Part shown: positions 23,873 to 30,307 of the stretch, one piece after another
Layout of the letters: every line of letters begins with the position of its first letter
Position numbering within the stretch: position 1 is the first letter of the stretch
Origin: a virus
IMG/VR virus record: IMGVR_UViG_3300030055_000357
Location: 1 to 30,307 of that record
DNA length: 30,307 bases
Reading direction: 5' to 3' (one strand)
Made by a program: the position numbers and the translations under genes
The notes under the pieces: model-generated
Told to the model about the DNA's origin: nothing
Databases searched by the model: none
What the model saw: only the letters and a program-made list of their open reading frames with translations

Positions 23873-25920
23873 AAATAACGACAAACCAAATACCTCATAC
23901 CTTTAGAAACAAGTATTTGCAAAACAATGCAGGTATTTTTTCTTCTGGCTCTGATAGTGGATCCAGTACAGAAGTATCAAAAGGTACGGACATTGAGATT
24001 ATTAAAACCACAAGTTCCGTTAATGCAAATGATGATAATGTATTGTCTGCTGCCCGTTCATACAAAGATTTTCTGCAAATAGATAAAGACTGCAGTACCT
24101 CAAAATCAATAGATTTTCTTGCAGGAATTAAAATAAATGGCACTTTGATAGAATATGATTCATCTACCAATGCCATTAAAATAAATGCGAATTTATATGC
24201 GACTGGTGGAATATCGGCACTTGGACAGAATCCGAATACGGCTACCAGTGGTGGTGTTTCTGCCTTATCGGAATTGGTAGATGTATCAATCGGTGATCTA
24301 GTAGATAGTGATGTCTTATATTATGATAAAAATACAAGCCATTGGAAAAATAGAGCTGACAGTTATTTTGCTAAAACGAGTGATCTATCTGCACTTGCTA
24401 CAAAAATAGAGAATCAAAATAACTATACACATCCCACATATACAGCTCAGAATGTAGGAGGTGCACGTAATTTTCTTACAAGCTTCACCTCAGATGCACT
24501 TGGACATATCACAGGAGTTACAACAGCAGCAATGACTAAAAGCGATATATCGGCACTTTGGGGTAATACGATTTGGGATAATAGTAATTTTAATCCAGCA
24601 AGTTATTTACCGCTGACAGGTGGAGCATTAACAGGGAACCTACAAATAGGCAATACTACAATATATGCAAGTGGTTCAAATGGAGGTATAAATTCAATCG
24701 CACCATCAGATGATGTTATATTGGGAGATTGTAATATCGGTGGGCATTTGGGGCTAAAATCATTAAATACAACAAGTGCAGGCATTAGTTTCTATGATCC
24801 ATCTGGAAATAATCTAGGAAGATTCACTGTGAATTCATCTGGAGTACCAACTTGGAGTGACAGTACTATATGGCACGCTGGTAATTTATCTAAAGTATCA
24901 CAACTCACAAATGATTCAGGGTATATAACAAGCAGTGCATTAAACGGTTATTTACCGCTTGCAGGTGGTACGCTTACTAATTTATTACATATAAATGTAA
25001 ATGGTGTCACTTCAGATATTGGAGCGCAAAATGCCAGTTGGTTCCATTTTTATACTTCTGTGCCAGTAATCTTTAATAAAGATGTTTATGCGATAGGTAA
25101 TTATTATGGAGGTACAGCCTATAATCGCAGATTAGCCTATGCAGATGAAATAGCAGGAACCGTTGTTAGTCATTCAACAAATTCTGAATATATCGGGAAT
25201 GACGCTCAATATATGCGTTTTCATTGGTCTGGTCAAGGTGGACAACCAACTTGGTTATGGGGTGGAAATGATGCAGGTAATATGTATGTTTGGAATCCTT
25301 CTAATTTTAGCGTCAATTATGCAAATTATTCAGGATATGCAAATAGAATTGATGGTGTCAATTTAAGCGGAACAGCAACCTCTAATTTAATTTATGCTAC
25401 TATTGCAGATAATGATTTCTTTCGTTTACAGGTTGGAGGTACGGCTTCAAATGCTGGCTATGTTGAGTTGGCTACAGCGGATGATGGAAACGAACCGATA
25501 TATGTAAGACAATATACTGGTGTTTTCACTAATATTGTTAGGACTTTGATATTACTAGATGAAAGTGGTAATACAACAATGCCAGGAAGCCTAACGGTTA
25601 ATGGAAATGTCTTTGCTACAGGTGGCGTTACATCTTTGTCCGATGTTCGGTATAAAAACATTCTACATAACCGTGATATAAAATTAGAAGATATTGCAAA
25701 GGCTCCATTATTTGATTTCACATTAAAAGATCATATGGATAAGAGCGTTCATATTGGTACAAGTGCCCAGTATTGGAAGAAAATTCTACCTGAATCAATT
25801 AGAAAAGAAGAAGATGTTTTGACAATGGATTACGCGTCAACAGCATTGGCTTGCAGTATTAGTATGGCAAAAGAGATAGAATATTTAAAATCAAAATTAG
25901 AAAATTATGAGTTACGATAG
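23869..25920 (+). CDS. Tail fibre protein with C-terminal intramolecular chaperone (peptidase S74-like)
   Basis: The 683-residue fibre probably binds a surface glycan or protein of the host. Two similar segments, YLPLTGGALTGNLQIG (about 244-260) and YLPLAGGTLTNLLHIN (about 361-376), each follow a TIW...-type run and are typical fibre-shaft units. Near the end, TSLSDVRYKNI contains Ser591-Asp592, which matches the self-cleavage site SDxRxK of S74 chaperones (endosialidase type), followed by about 90 residues that end in a coiled coil (AKEIEYLKSKLENYEL). Such domains fold the trimer and then cut themselves off. The region between about 395 and 580 should contain the receptor-binding tip. No repeat pair or reverse transcriptase suggesting diversification was seen here. 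Confidence 0.8.
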   Translation: MKITTNQIPHTFRNKYLQNNAGIFSSGSDSGSSTEVSKGTDIEIIKTTSSVNANDDNVLSAARSYKDFLQIDKDCSTSKSIDFLAGIKINGTLIEYDSSTNAIKINANLYATGGISALGQNPNTATSGGVSALSELVDVSIGDLVDSDVLYYDKNTSHWKNRADSYFAKTSDLSALATKIENQNNYTHPTYTAQNVGGARNFLTSFTSDALGHITGVTTAAMTKSDISALWGNTIWDNSNFNPASYLPLTGGALTGNLQIGNTTIYASGSNGGINSIAPSDDVILGDCNIGGHLGLKSLNTTSAGISFYDPSGNNLGRFTVNSSGVPTWSDSTIWHAGNLSKVSQLTNDSGYITSSALNGYLPLAGGTLTNLLHINVNGVTSDIGAQNASWFHFYTSVPVIFNKDVYAIGNYYGGTAYNRRLAYADEIAGTVVSHSTNSEYIGNDAQYMRFHWSGQGGQPTWLWGGNDAGNMYVWNPSNFSVNYANYSGYANRIDGVNLSGTATSNLIYATIADNDFFRLQVGGTASNAGYVELATADDGNEPIYVRQYTGVFTNIVRTLILLDESGNTTMPGSLTVNGNVFATGGVTSLSDVRYKNILHNRDIKLEDIAKAPLFDFTLKDHMDKSVHIGTSAQYWKKILPESIRKEEDVLTMDYASTALACSISMAKEIEYLKSKLENYELR

Positions 25921-26914
25921 TGGGAAAATATATAAACCTGTATCAATCGCTGATGTTCAGAAAGCAATAGGAGTGACAGCAACCGATTTGGCTACATTAT
26001 GTAAGTCGAGTAACATAAATCAATATAGCAAGTATAAACCAGTTATCTATAATAGTTATTTTCCGTCTTCATCTGAAAATTATTGGAAAGCAACCGATAG
26101 TAAAAGCGGTGTTGTTGTACCACAATATACATCATTTTCGGATATGATAAATGCGATTAAAGCAAGTTCAGTAAAGTGGACATATCGACCGCCTACATCT
26201 ATCTTTAGACTTGCAGATTTTAATGGATACAATGCAAATGCACAGAAGCCAATAGGTTCAATTTCCTCAGTACAAATACATAGAGGTGATGTTATTACAC
26301 AAACTGTTAGTTTCATCCCAGATCAGAACGAAGATAACATAGGGTTAGAAGAAATTGGATTAGGTGATTTCTATTTATCATTGGCGATTATGAAATCCGA
26401 TTCAGACACAACAGCAGCATATTTAGCAAGTTCACCATATACAGTAGCTGGGACACTTGATGCCGCTATACCGGTAATAATTATAAATGCCTATGCTAAT
26501 GAATTGAATGCAGGTACATATCCAATGTATTTGTTCTTTTCAAAAAAGGCTATGCCAGACTTAACAGATCAGGTGCTTGTTCCTATTGATAATGCGATAG
26601 GTAGATTGACAATAATAAACTCAGTTACAATTACTGTTTCAGGTACATATGATGCCAATGATGGGGACTATATCATTTATAAGGTTGTAATCGTTAATAA
26701 CGATTCATCAGCTAAAACATTTAGTGATAGTTATATCTGGTTAGGCAATGATCCAACGGGTAATTCAGTGAATAAGAAGATTTCATTAGGTAATATAACT
26801 GTTGCTGCTGGACAAACTAAAACATTAACAGATAAAGTCTATGATTCAGATGCTAGTCCTTGGACTGTATTTGTAGCAAATTCAATAATACAGGGATATT
26901 CTGAAACAGAATAA
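25907..26914 (+). CDS. Tail-associated structural protein, unknown role
   Basis: This 335-residue protein starts inside the end of the fibre gene (14-base overlap). Its first 45 residues (YKPVSIADVQKAIGVTATDL, then LATLCKSSNINQYSKYKPV) look like a compact attachment domain with a HTH-like feel, after which a mostly beta sequence follows. The last 100 residues (VTITVSGTYDANDGDYIIYK, AGQTKTLTDKVYDSD) resemble an immunoglobulin-like beta sandwich. This suggests an adhesin or tail-tip accessory that helps binding to host glycans. I do not know a named family. Position between fibre and holin-like genes agrees with a virion role. Confidence 0.6.
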   Translation: MSYDSGKIYKPVSIADVQKAIGVTATDLATLCKSSNINQYSKYKPVIYNSYFPSSSENYWKATDSKSGVVVPQYTSFSDMINAIKASSVKWTYRPPTSIFRLADFNGYNANAQKPIGSISSVQIHRGDVITQTVSFIPDQNEDNIGLEEIGLGDFYLSLAIMKSDSDTTAAYLASSPYTVAGTLDAAIPVIIINAYANELNAGTYPMYLFFSKKAMPDLTDQVLVPIDNAIGRLTIINSVTITVSGTYDANDGDYIIYKVVIVNNDSSAKTFSDSYIWLGNDPTGNSVNKKISLGNITVAAGQTKTLTDKVYDSDASPWTVFVANSIIQGYSETE

Positions 26915-26938
26915 TATTAATTTAAAAAACACATAAAT

Positions 26939-27175
26939 ATGAATTTAGTAAAAACGAATGAGCATATAGAGAAGTCTTATTCTTCAGATACAAATAACAA
27001 AGAAACTATATTATCTACATCCTATGATGTAACCGATGGCACTAACAATTTGGGTAATGTGAGCATAACACCCACAGGTTTTAATATGAATGTGTATAGC
27101 ATTCCTAATTCTACTATTTCCGATTTAGAATCAAAGATAACAGATTTTTTCACTAATCTATTAACTGTAAAATGA
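26939..27175 (+). CDS. Small phage protein of unknown function
   Basis: The 78-residue protein is not recognised. It is polar and mostly beta-like, starting MNLVKTNEHIEKSYSSD and ending in a short helix (DLESKITDFFTNLLTVK). It has no signal peptide or membrane helix. Its stop overlaps the start of the holin-like gene as ATGA, so the two are co-translated, and it follows the tail proteins by 24 bases. A small tail-tip or lysis accessory role is possible. Confidence 0.6.
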   Translation: MNLVKTNEHIEKSYSSDTNNKETILSTSYDVTDGTNNLGNVSITPTGFNMNVYSIPNSTISDLESKITDFFTNLLTVK

Positions 27176-27366
27176 AGTTAGATAATATACAATTGATAGT
27201 AGCCTGTTTCTTAGTACTTGTAGGAGTTGGTTTACTTATCGCTGGTTTTGTTGTACCTCCTAGAGGGCAAATAGATAATAGTGTATTGGTGGCTTTTGGA
27301 GAAATAAGCACATTCTCAGGATCTCTATTTGGAGTAGATTATCATTATAAACGAAAGATTAAATAA
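27172..27366 (+). CDS. Holin-like small membrane protein
   Basis: The 64-residue protein has a membrane helix at about 8-27 (LIVACFLVLVGVGLLIAGFV), a VPPRGQIDNS turn, and a second hydrophobic segment (VLVAFGEISTFSGSLFGV, about 39-56), followed by a basic tail YKRKIK. Two helices, length and basic end fit a class II holin, and the site after the tail genes is where lysis genes usually lie. It is the last gene before a strong terminator. No endolysin follows, so identity as a holin is by topology and place only. Confidence 0.6.
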   Translation: MKLDNIQLIVACFLVLVGVGLLIAGFVVPPRGQIDNSVLVAFGEISTFSGSLFGVDYHYKRKIK

Positions 27367-27372
27367 AATAAG

Positions 27373-27405
27373 AGCCTGTGGTCTATGAAGATTGCAGGCT
27401 TTTTT
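27373..27405 (+). terminator. Terminator of the morphogenesis operon
   Basis: AGCCTG (27373-27378) and CAGGCT (27395-27400) enclose a loop with an inner TCT/AGA pairing and are followed by six T. It lies seven bases after the holin-like stop codon. Confidence 0.8.
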
Positions 27406-27406
27406 A

Positions 27407-27414
27407 TTCCTTTG
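27407..27414 (+). promoter_or_regulatory. Promoter -7-like box directly after the terminator
   Basis: TTCCTTTG followed by CA differs by one base from TAnnTTTG and lies just downstream of the terminator T run. It would start a transcript with a leader of about 55 bases for the gene at 27479. Confidence 0.45.
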
Positions 27415-27478
27415 CAATACAATTCGGTAGGACAAACTAATATTACATTAGAGCCTAAAAACTGATTGATATAAAGAT

Positions 27479-27994
27479 ATGAGCAATATAAAAATTCCAA
27501 TTTCAGCATTAAAATATATCTATTTTGCTACTTTAGAAAAAAGTAAATTGGAGATCACTAATTTTGATGATAAAGATTTAGGAACTTTAATAAAAGAGGG
27601 TAATTTTGATGGGACGTCACAGTCTAATCTCTATCTTTCTTGTAATTATAATATACCTCTTTTGGGTATAGATGAAAATGATAATGAAAAATATTTTGAT
27701 ATAAAGACGGGTAAAACAATAGAGAAAAAAGATTATGGACACTACGTTCTTATATGGGGATCAAACAATATACAATCTGCATCTGTTATCAGATATTGTT
27801 TGGAGTATTGGAAAAATAAGGACGATGAAAAATATAAAACTAAATTTGAAGAACTAGAGGGCAAGAAAAATATAGAAATCATTTTTATTTTGAGTGATAG
27901 CGCAGACAAAATATTTAATATCAACGGGTGGGACGAGATGATAAAGAATATAAATAATTGGATAGAGAATAATTGTTCAAATGGAAGCCTGTAG
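27479..27994 (+). CDS. Unknown soluble protein, lone cassette gene
   Basis: The 171-residue protein is not recognised. It begins SNIKIPISALKYIYFATLEK and contains YFDIKTGKTIEKKDYGHYVL, IWGSNNIQSASVIRYCLEYW and IEIIFILSDSADKIFNINGW, an alternation of strand and helix that suggests an alpha/beta domain; there is no membrane helix or signal. It is transcribed alone: a terminator and -7-like box lie before it and a terminator (27993-28012) overlaps its stop. Such self-contained genes in prophages are typical 'morons', expressed in the lysogen. A defence or lysogenic-conversion role is inference. Confidence 0.65.
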   Translation: MSNIKIPISALKYIYFATLEKSKLEITNFDDKDLGTLIKEGNFDGTSQSNLYLSCNYNIPLLGIDENDNEKYFDIKTGKTIEKKDYGHYVLIWGSNNIQSASVIRYCLEYWKNKDDEKYKTKFEELEGKKNIEIIFILSDSADKIFNINGWDEMIKNINNWIENNCSNGSL

Positions 27995-28012
27995 TCTATG
28001 CAGACTTTTTTT
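27993..28012 (+). terminator. Terminator overlapping the end of the cassette gene
   Basis: AGTCT (27993-27997), loop ATGC, AGACT (28002-28006) and a run of seven T (28006-28012). The stop codon TAG (27992-27994) lies in the left arm. Confidence 0.7.
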
Positions 28013-28013
28013 A

Positions 28014-28021
28014 TTCTTTTG
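28014..28021 (+). promoter_or_regulatory. Promoter -7-like box for the next cassette gene
   Basis: TTCTTTTG followed by CA, one base off TAnnTTTG, at the same distance from the terminator as in the upstream copy (27407). It leaves a leader of about ten bases and shows that ATG 28038, not 27981, is the real start. Confidence 0.45.
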
Positions 28022-28037
28022 CAAAAACTTAATAAAA

Positions 28038-28928
28038 ATGGAAATTAAAGAATTATTACCAATAGACGGACAGAAACTCCCCTTATCAAATGAAGATCAA
28101 TGTTTTTATTTTGAGGATTATTCTAATGAGTTGCTTGATTATGTAGAGAAAGTCGCCAATAAAGTACAACCTAATAGACCTTCTCCTGATGGAGACTTTG
28201 ATTATGGATATAGGTTTTACGGATCACGTGCTATAAGTCATTTTGTGGTAAAATATTTAAATGGTGATGTAGATACTAGTTTTAAGCAGAAATTCATAGA
28301 CAACAAAGACGTACAGGATACTATTAACGGATTTGGAATAGATGTTGATAAGTTCTGGTATCTATTGTTGTTCATTAATGATTATAGTTTTTGTAGGTGT
28401 AAAAAAGGTCTTGGTATAAAAGATTCACCTGAAGAACAAATAAAAAAACTGGTTTCTAAAATTGTTTTTAGTATAAAGGATTTTAATAAGGACTTAGTTG
28501 AAGTAACCTTTAACGAACCTATTGAGATAGATCTAAAGATAAATGGACAACGAGTAACAACAATTGACGACCCTCTTGCTGTATTGAAAGTTGCTCAAGA
28601 TTGTCTTGATGGATTGGAAAGAATAAAAGAAGGATCTGCACTGAAAATGGGAAGAGGAAGTGGCTCTATTGTAGGAGTTAATTCAGTACAGATTTGTTAT
28701 TTTTATAAATTATTTTTGATCTTTTTTGATCTGTATCCCCAATTTAGAAAAAGACAGAAAAAGGGCTCTACAATATCGTTTAATAGGAAGTTGCTGATTT
28801 CTAGACTTATAGACATTGTGGGATTACCTGAAAAAGGAGATTATAAAAATTCTGTGGAATCTTTAGACGGAGTTTTAAGCAAATATAAGAATCATCCAGT
28901 GCCACCATTTTGTCTTGAATATTCGTAA
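28038..28928 (+). CDS. Unknown soluble protein, second cassette gene
   Basis: I do not recognise this 296-residue protein. From ATG 28038 it reads MEIKELLPIDGQKLPLSNED, with DGDFDYGYRFYGSRAISHFV (about 53-72), FWYLLLFINDYSFCRCKKG (about 106-124) and a glycine-rich turn KMGRGSGSIVGVNS (about 199-212). A basic stretch FRKRQKKGSTISFNRKLLIS lies near the C-terminus. An upstream in-frame ATG (27981) would lie within the preceding gene and read through a terminator, so I reject it. There is no obvious membrane helix; the aromatic segment (about 105-115 and 213-226) is hydrophobic and may form the core. It is transcribed alone, with a strong terminator behind it, as a lysogenic cassette would be. 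Confidence 0.65.
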   Translation: MEIKELLPIDGQKLPLSNEDQCFYFEDYSNELLDYVEKVANKVQPNRPSPDGDFDYGYRFYGSRAISHFVVKYLNGDVDTSFKQKFIDNKDVQDTINGFGIDVDKFWYLLLFINDYSFCRCKKGLGIKDSPEEQIKKLVSKIVFSIKDFNKDLVEVTFNEPIEIDLKINGQRVTTIDDPLAVLKVAQDCLDGLERIKEGSALKMGRGSGSIVGVNSVQICYFYKLFLIFFDLYPQFRKRQKKGSTISFNRKLLISRLIDIVGLPEKGDYKNSVESLDGVLSKYKNHPVPPFCLEYS

Positions 28929-28980
28929 TATATTTATAATAAGTGATTTATAAATAATATCCTAGCTTAGTAAATTAAAG

Positions 28981-29013
28981 AGAGTAGAAAAGTGGCTATT
29001 TTCTACTCTTTTT
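28981..29013 (+). terminator. Strong terminator after the second cassette gene
   Basis: AGAGTAGAAAA (28981-28991) pairs perfectly with TTTTCTACTCT (28999-29009), 7-base loop, followed by TTTT. It can work in both directions. Confidence 0.85.
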
Positions 29014-29032
29014 AATTGAATTCATAAGTATT

Positions 29033-29040
29033 TATCTTTG
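29033..29040 (+). promoter_or_regulatory. Promoter -7 box of the ParB-like operon
   Basis: TATCTTTG followed by CA is an exact match to the strongest Bacteroidetes form of the -7 box. TTTT at 29010-29013 is at the expected -33 distance (19 bases). Transcription near 29047 gives a leader of about 94 bases. Confidence 0.7.
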
Positions 29041-29081
29041 CAACCGTAATTAAGGACAAGGGGTGCACATCTTATTCTTGA

Positions 29082-29122
29082 TTATCTGGACTCTTTCACC
29101 AGAATTGAAAGATTATAGATAA
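29082..29122 (+). promoter_or_regulatory. Structured 5' leader of the ParB-like gene
   Basis: TTATCT (29082-29087) pairs with AGATAA (29117-29122) and, inside it, TCTTTC (29092-29097) pairs with GAAAGA (29107-29112) over a 9-base loop, with a 4+4 base internal loop. The structure lies in the transcribed leader, 18 bases before the ATG at 29141, and may control translation or mRNA stability. I do not recognise a known riboswitch. Confidence 0.4.
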
Positions 29123-29140
29123 CCATTTAAAAATAAAAAG

Positions 29141-30007
29141 ATGGAAACTTTAATAAGTAATTTTGCGGCTTTGAATAAGAAAGTAGCATTTGTTAGCGGA
29201 AATAGAGCTATCAGTAAAAACAACTTAAGCAAAAAGATTGCATCCATTAAAGAGTGTGGACAATTGATGCCAATTGTTATTATTAATGGGGAAGATGCTG
29301 TAAAAGAGGATTTAACTCTAATTGACTATGAAACAAATAGCCCTGTTCCTGCTGATAAAGTAAGTGATTATAAGGTCGTTATTGAAGGGCAACATAGATA
29401 TACAGCTATTAGAACACTTCAAACAGAAGATGAAAAGAATGGAACATCTGATGCACCTACTGATATAACGGTTATGTATATTCAAAATCCTAAAGGTATA
29501 AGTGTAAAGAAGCTTATATCAGAATTGAATAGAACCTCTATTGTTTGGGATGGTAAGGATTATGTTACAGGTGCTGCATTGTGCAATCCTACTAATGAAT
29601 TGCTTAAGTTCGCGAAGGAATTAGTAGACTTAAAATCAATAAAGAAAGGTGATGGGCTACCTAGCAATGGTTATCCGATCAGTACAATAAGTAAATTGGC
29701 GACATTTGGCACAAATATAGATAAAGCTAAATTAGCTAAGTGTATGAATAACGGCACAGAGACTTTGCCATCTGCTAATATTGATAAAGCTAAAAAGATA
29801 CTAGAAAAAGCTAGAAATGCTGGTTTTACTGACAAATATTTATCACACAAATACTTCATTGATTGGGTGATGGATGAATCTAATAAGTCTGATATGGATG
29901 TAATATATACGATGATAGAGAAATTACAACCAGAAGATGTAGCGGCTATAACAAAGATAAACGGGGATGATTATATCTCTGAGATAAGAAGCATTATTAA
30001 CAAATAA
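29141..30007 (+). CDS. ParB/Srx-fold (ParB N-terminal domain-like) protein
   Basis: The 288-residue protein carries the ParB signature VVIEGQHRYTAIRTLQTEDE (about 83-102), in which GQHRYTA replaces the usual GERRxxA and binds nucleotide (CTP or ATP) in this fold; ECGQLMPIVIING (37-49) is the strand before it. The centre (about 118-160) reads like a partner helix-turn-helix region, and NIDKAK occurs twice (about 190 and 212). No ParA gene is adjacent, so it is probably not a classical partition pair. Such stand-alone ParB-like proteins in phages are thought to act as nucleases, as transcription modifiers or in replication. It has its own strong promoter and structured leader and opens an operon that continues beyond the window edge. 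Confidence 0.72.
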   Translation: METLISNFAALNKKVAFVSGNRAISKNNLSKKIASIKECGQLMPIVIINGEDAVKEDLTLIDYETNSPVPADKVSDYKVVIEGQHRYTAIRTLQTEDEKNGTSDAPTDITVMYIQNPKGISVKKLISELNRTSIVWDGKDYVTGAALCNPTNELLKFAKELVDLKSIKKGDGLPSNGYPISTISKLATFGTNIDKAKLAKCMNNGTETLPSANIDKAKKILEKARNAGFTDKYLSHKYFIDWVMDESNKSDMDVIYTMIEKLQPEDVAAITKINGDDYISEIRSIINK

Positions 30008-30019
30008 AATAATAGAATT

Positions 30020-30307
30020 ATGGAAAAAGAACAAATAGAAGATTTGAAGGGTAAAGTTAAAGGACTATTAGCCCAATGCACTTTCCAATACAAAGGTGTA
30101 AAAGTAACTGTAGATGAGTTTAAAAAATATGATATCTGGCAAATTAACGGTGATAACGGTGAGTATAGCTTTAGAGGTACTGCTAGAATCAAAATGGATA
30201 TGACAGAGAATTTCTATGATATTTCTGGAACTTTTAAAGAGGAAGATGAAAAGGTTAGTATTAATAATCCTGTGTTAATTGGCAAAGTACATTATGCCCC
30301 GCAATAA
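30020..30307 (+). CDS. Small unknown protein downstream of the ParB-like gene
   Basis: The 95-residue protein begins MEKEQIEDLKGKVKGLLAQC and continues as beta-rich sequence (FQYKGVKVTVDEF, YSFRGTARIKMDMTENFYDI) to PVLIGKVHYAPQ and a TAA at the last bases of the window. I know no family. It starts 12 bases after the ParB-like stop and so belongs to the same operon. The alternation of short strands with charged turns suggests a small beta-barrel, possibly a nucleic-acid-binding accessory; this is inference. Confidence 0.6.
   Translation: MEKEQIEDLKGKVKGLLAQCTFQYKGVKVTVDEFKKYDIWQINGDNGEYSFRGTARIKMDMTENFYDISGTFKEEDEKVSINNPVLIGKVHYAPQ

Larger units (their letters stand above)
27373..28024 (+). 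repeat. Direct repeat pair of terminator-promoter units around one gene
   Basis: Copy A (27373-27417) and copy B (27986-28024) share AGCCTGTRGTCTATG at the left and TTTTTTATTCYTTTGCAA at the right; B lacks about six bases in between. The copies bracket the gene 27479-27994, as if a cassette had been inserted or duplicated by recombination in the repeat. Confidence 0.65.

Noticed and set aside
23869-26914. Diversity-generating retroelement or invertible fibre module
   Set aside because: No reverse transcriptase, template repeat, recombinase or inverted repeats were seen around the fibre genes.
27981-28037. Upstream ATG for the second cassette gene
   Set aside because: It lies inside the preceding gene, and the added segment is encoded by a terminator and promoter; ATG 28038 is better placed.

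Overview
The window looks like the left part of a prophage integrated in a member of the order Bacteroidales (Bacteroides, Parabacteroides or a relative). The evidence is a low G+C content, several promoters of the Bacteroidetes primary-sigma type (TAnnTTTG, one with a TTTG box 19 bases upstream), A-rich rather than Shine-Dalgarno start regions, and a flanking gene of the DUF3987 family common in Bacteroidales. No tRNA, rRNA, CRISPR array, IS element, integrase or repressor was seen. The integrase end and the right attachment site must lie beyond base 30307.

Layout. Bases 1-831 hold the 3' portion of a higher-G+C DUF3987 gene whose 5' end is missing; its frame breaks near 831, which I take as the left chromosome/phage junction. 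Bases 856-3353 (minus strand) form an early-type operon: an SF2 helicase-like ATPase with a lysine-less P-loop, a 49-residue membrane peptide coupled to it by TAATG, and a PD-(D/E)XK-like nuclease. The nuclease start codon sits behind two mutually exclusive RNA hairpins. Bases 3583-5613 carry a plus-strand pair: a membrane-anchored pentapeptide-repeat-like protein and a TIR/nucleoside-deoxyribosyltransferase-like protein, each with its own promoter element. Bases 5678-6941 (minus) hold a ribbon-helix-helix protein, an unknown protein, an HNH endonuclease and a small acidic protein. Bases 7037-9362 carry two tandem paralogous membrane proteins resembling the putative phage abortive-infection (putAbiC) family.

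Bases 9414-27366 are a conventional HK97-type siphovirus morphogenesis block: small terminase, Dam-like methylase, an extra membrane protein inserted before the large terminase, then large terminase, portal, prohead protease, major capsid protein, connector, head closure, gp10-like protein, tail terminator, major tail protein, tail chaperones with a -1 frameshift at A AAA AAG, tape measure, tail hub/distal protein, tail fibre with a C-terminal auto-chaperone, a further tail protein, a small protein and a holin-like protein. No endolysin was recognised.

Bases 27373-30307 are accessory or early genes. Two monocistronic unknown genes are separated by duplicated terminator/promoter units. They are followed by a ParB/Srx-like protein with a structured leader and a small unknown protein.

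How they fit together: the virion genes are ordinary, and the novelty is in the inserted cargo. Four two-helix membrane proteins and a TIR-like protein sit between replication and packaging genes or inside the packaging operon. This looks like a prophage-borne superinfection-defence hotspot. The candidate new system is the pentapeptide/TIR-like pair, with the duplicated putAbiC-like pair second.
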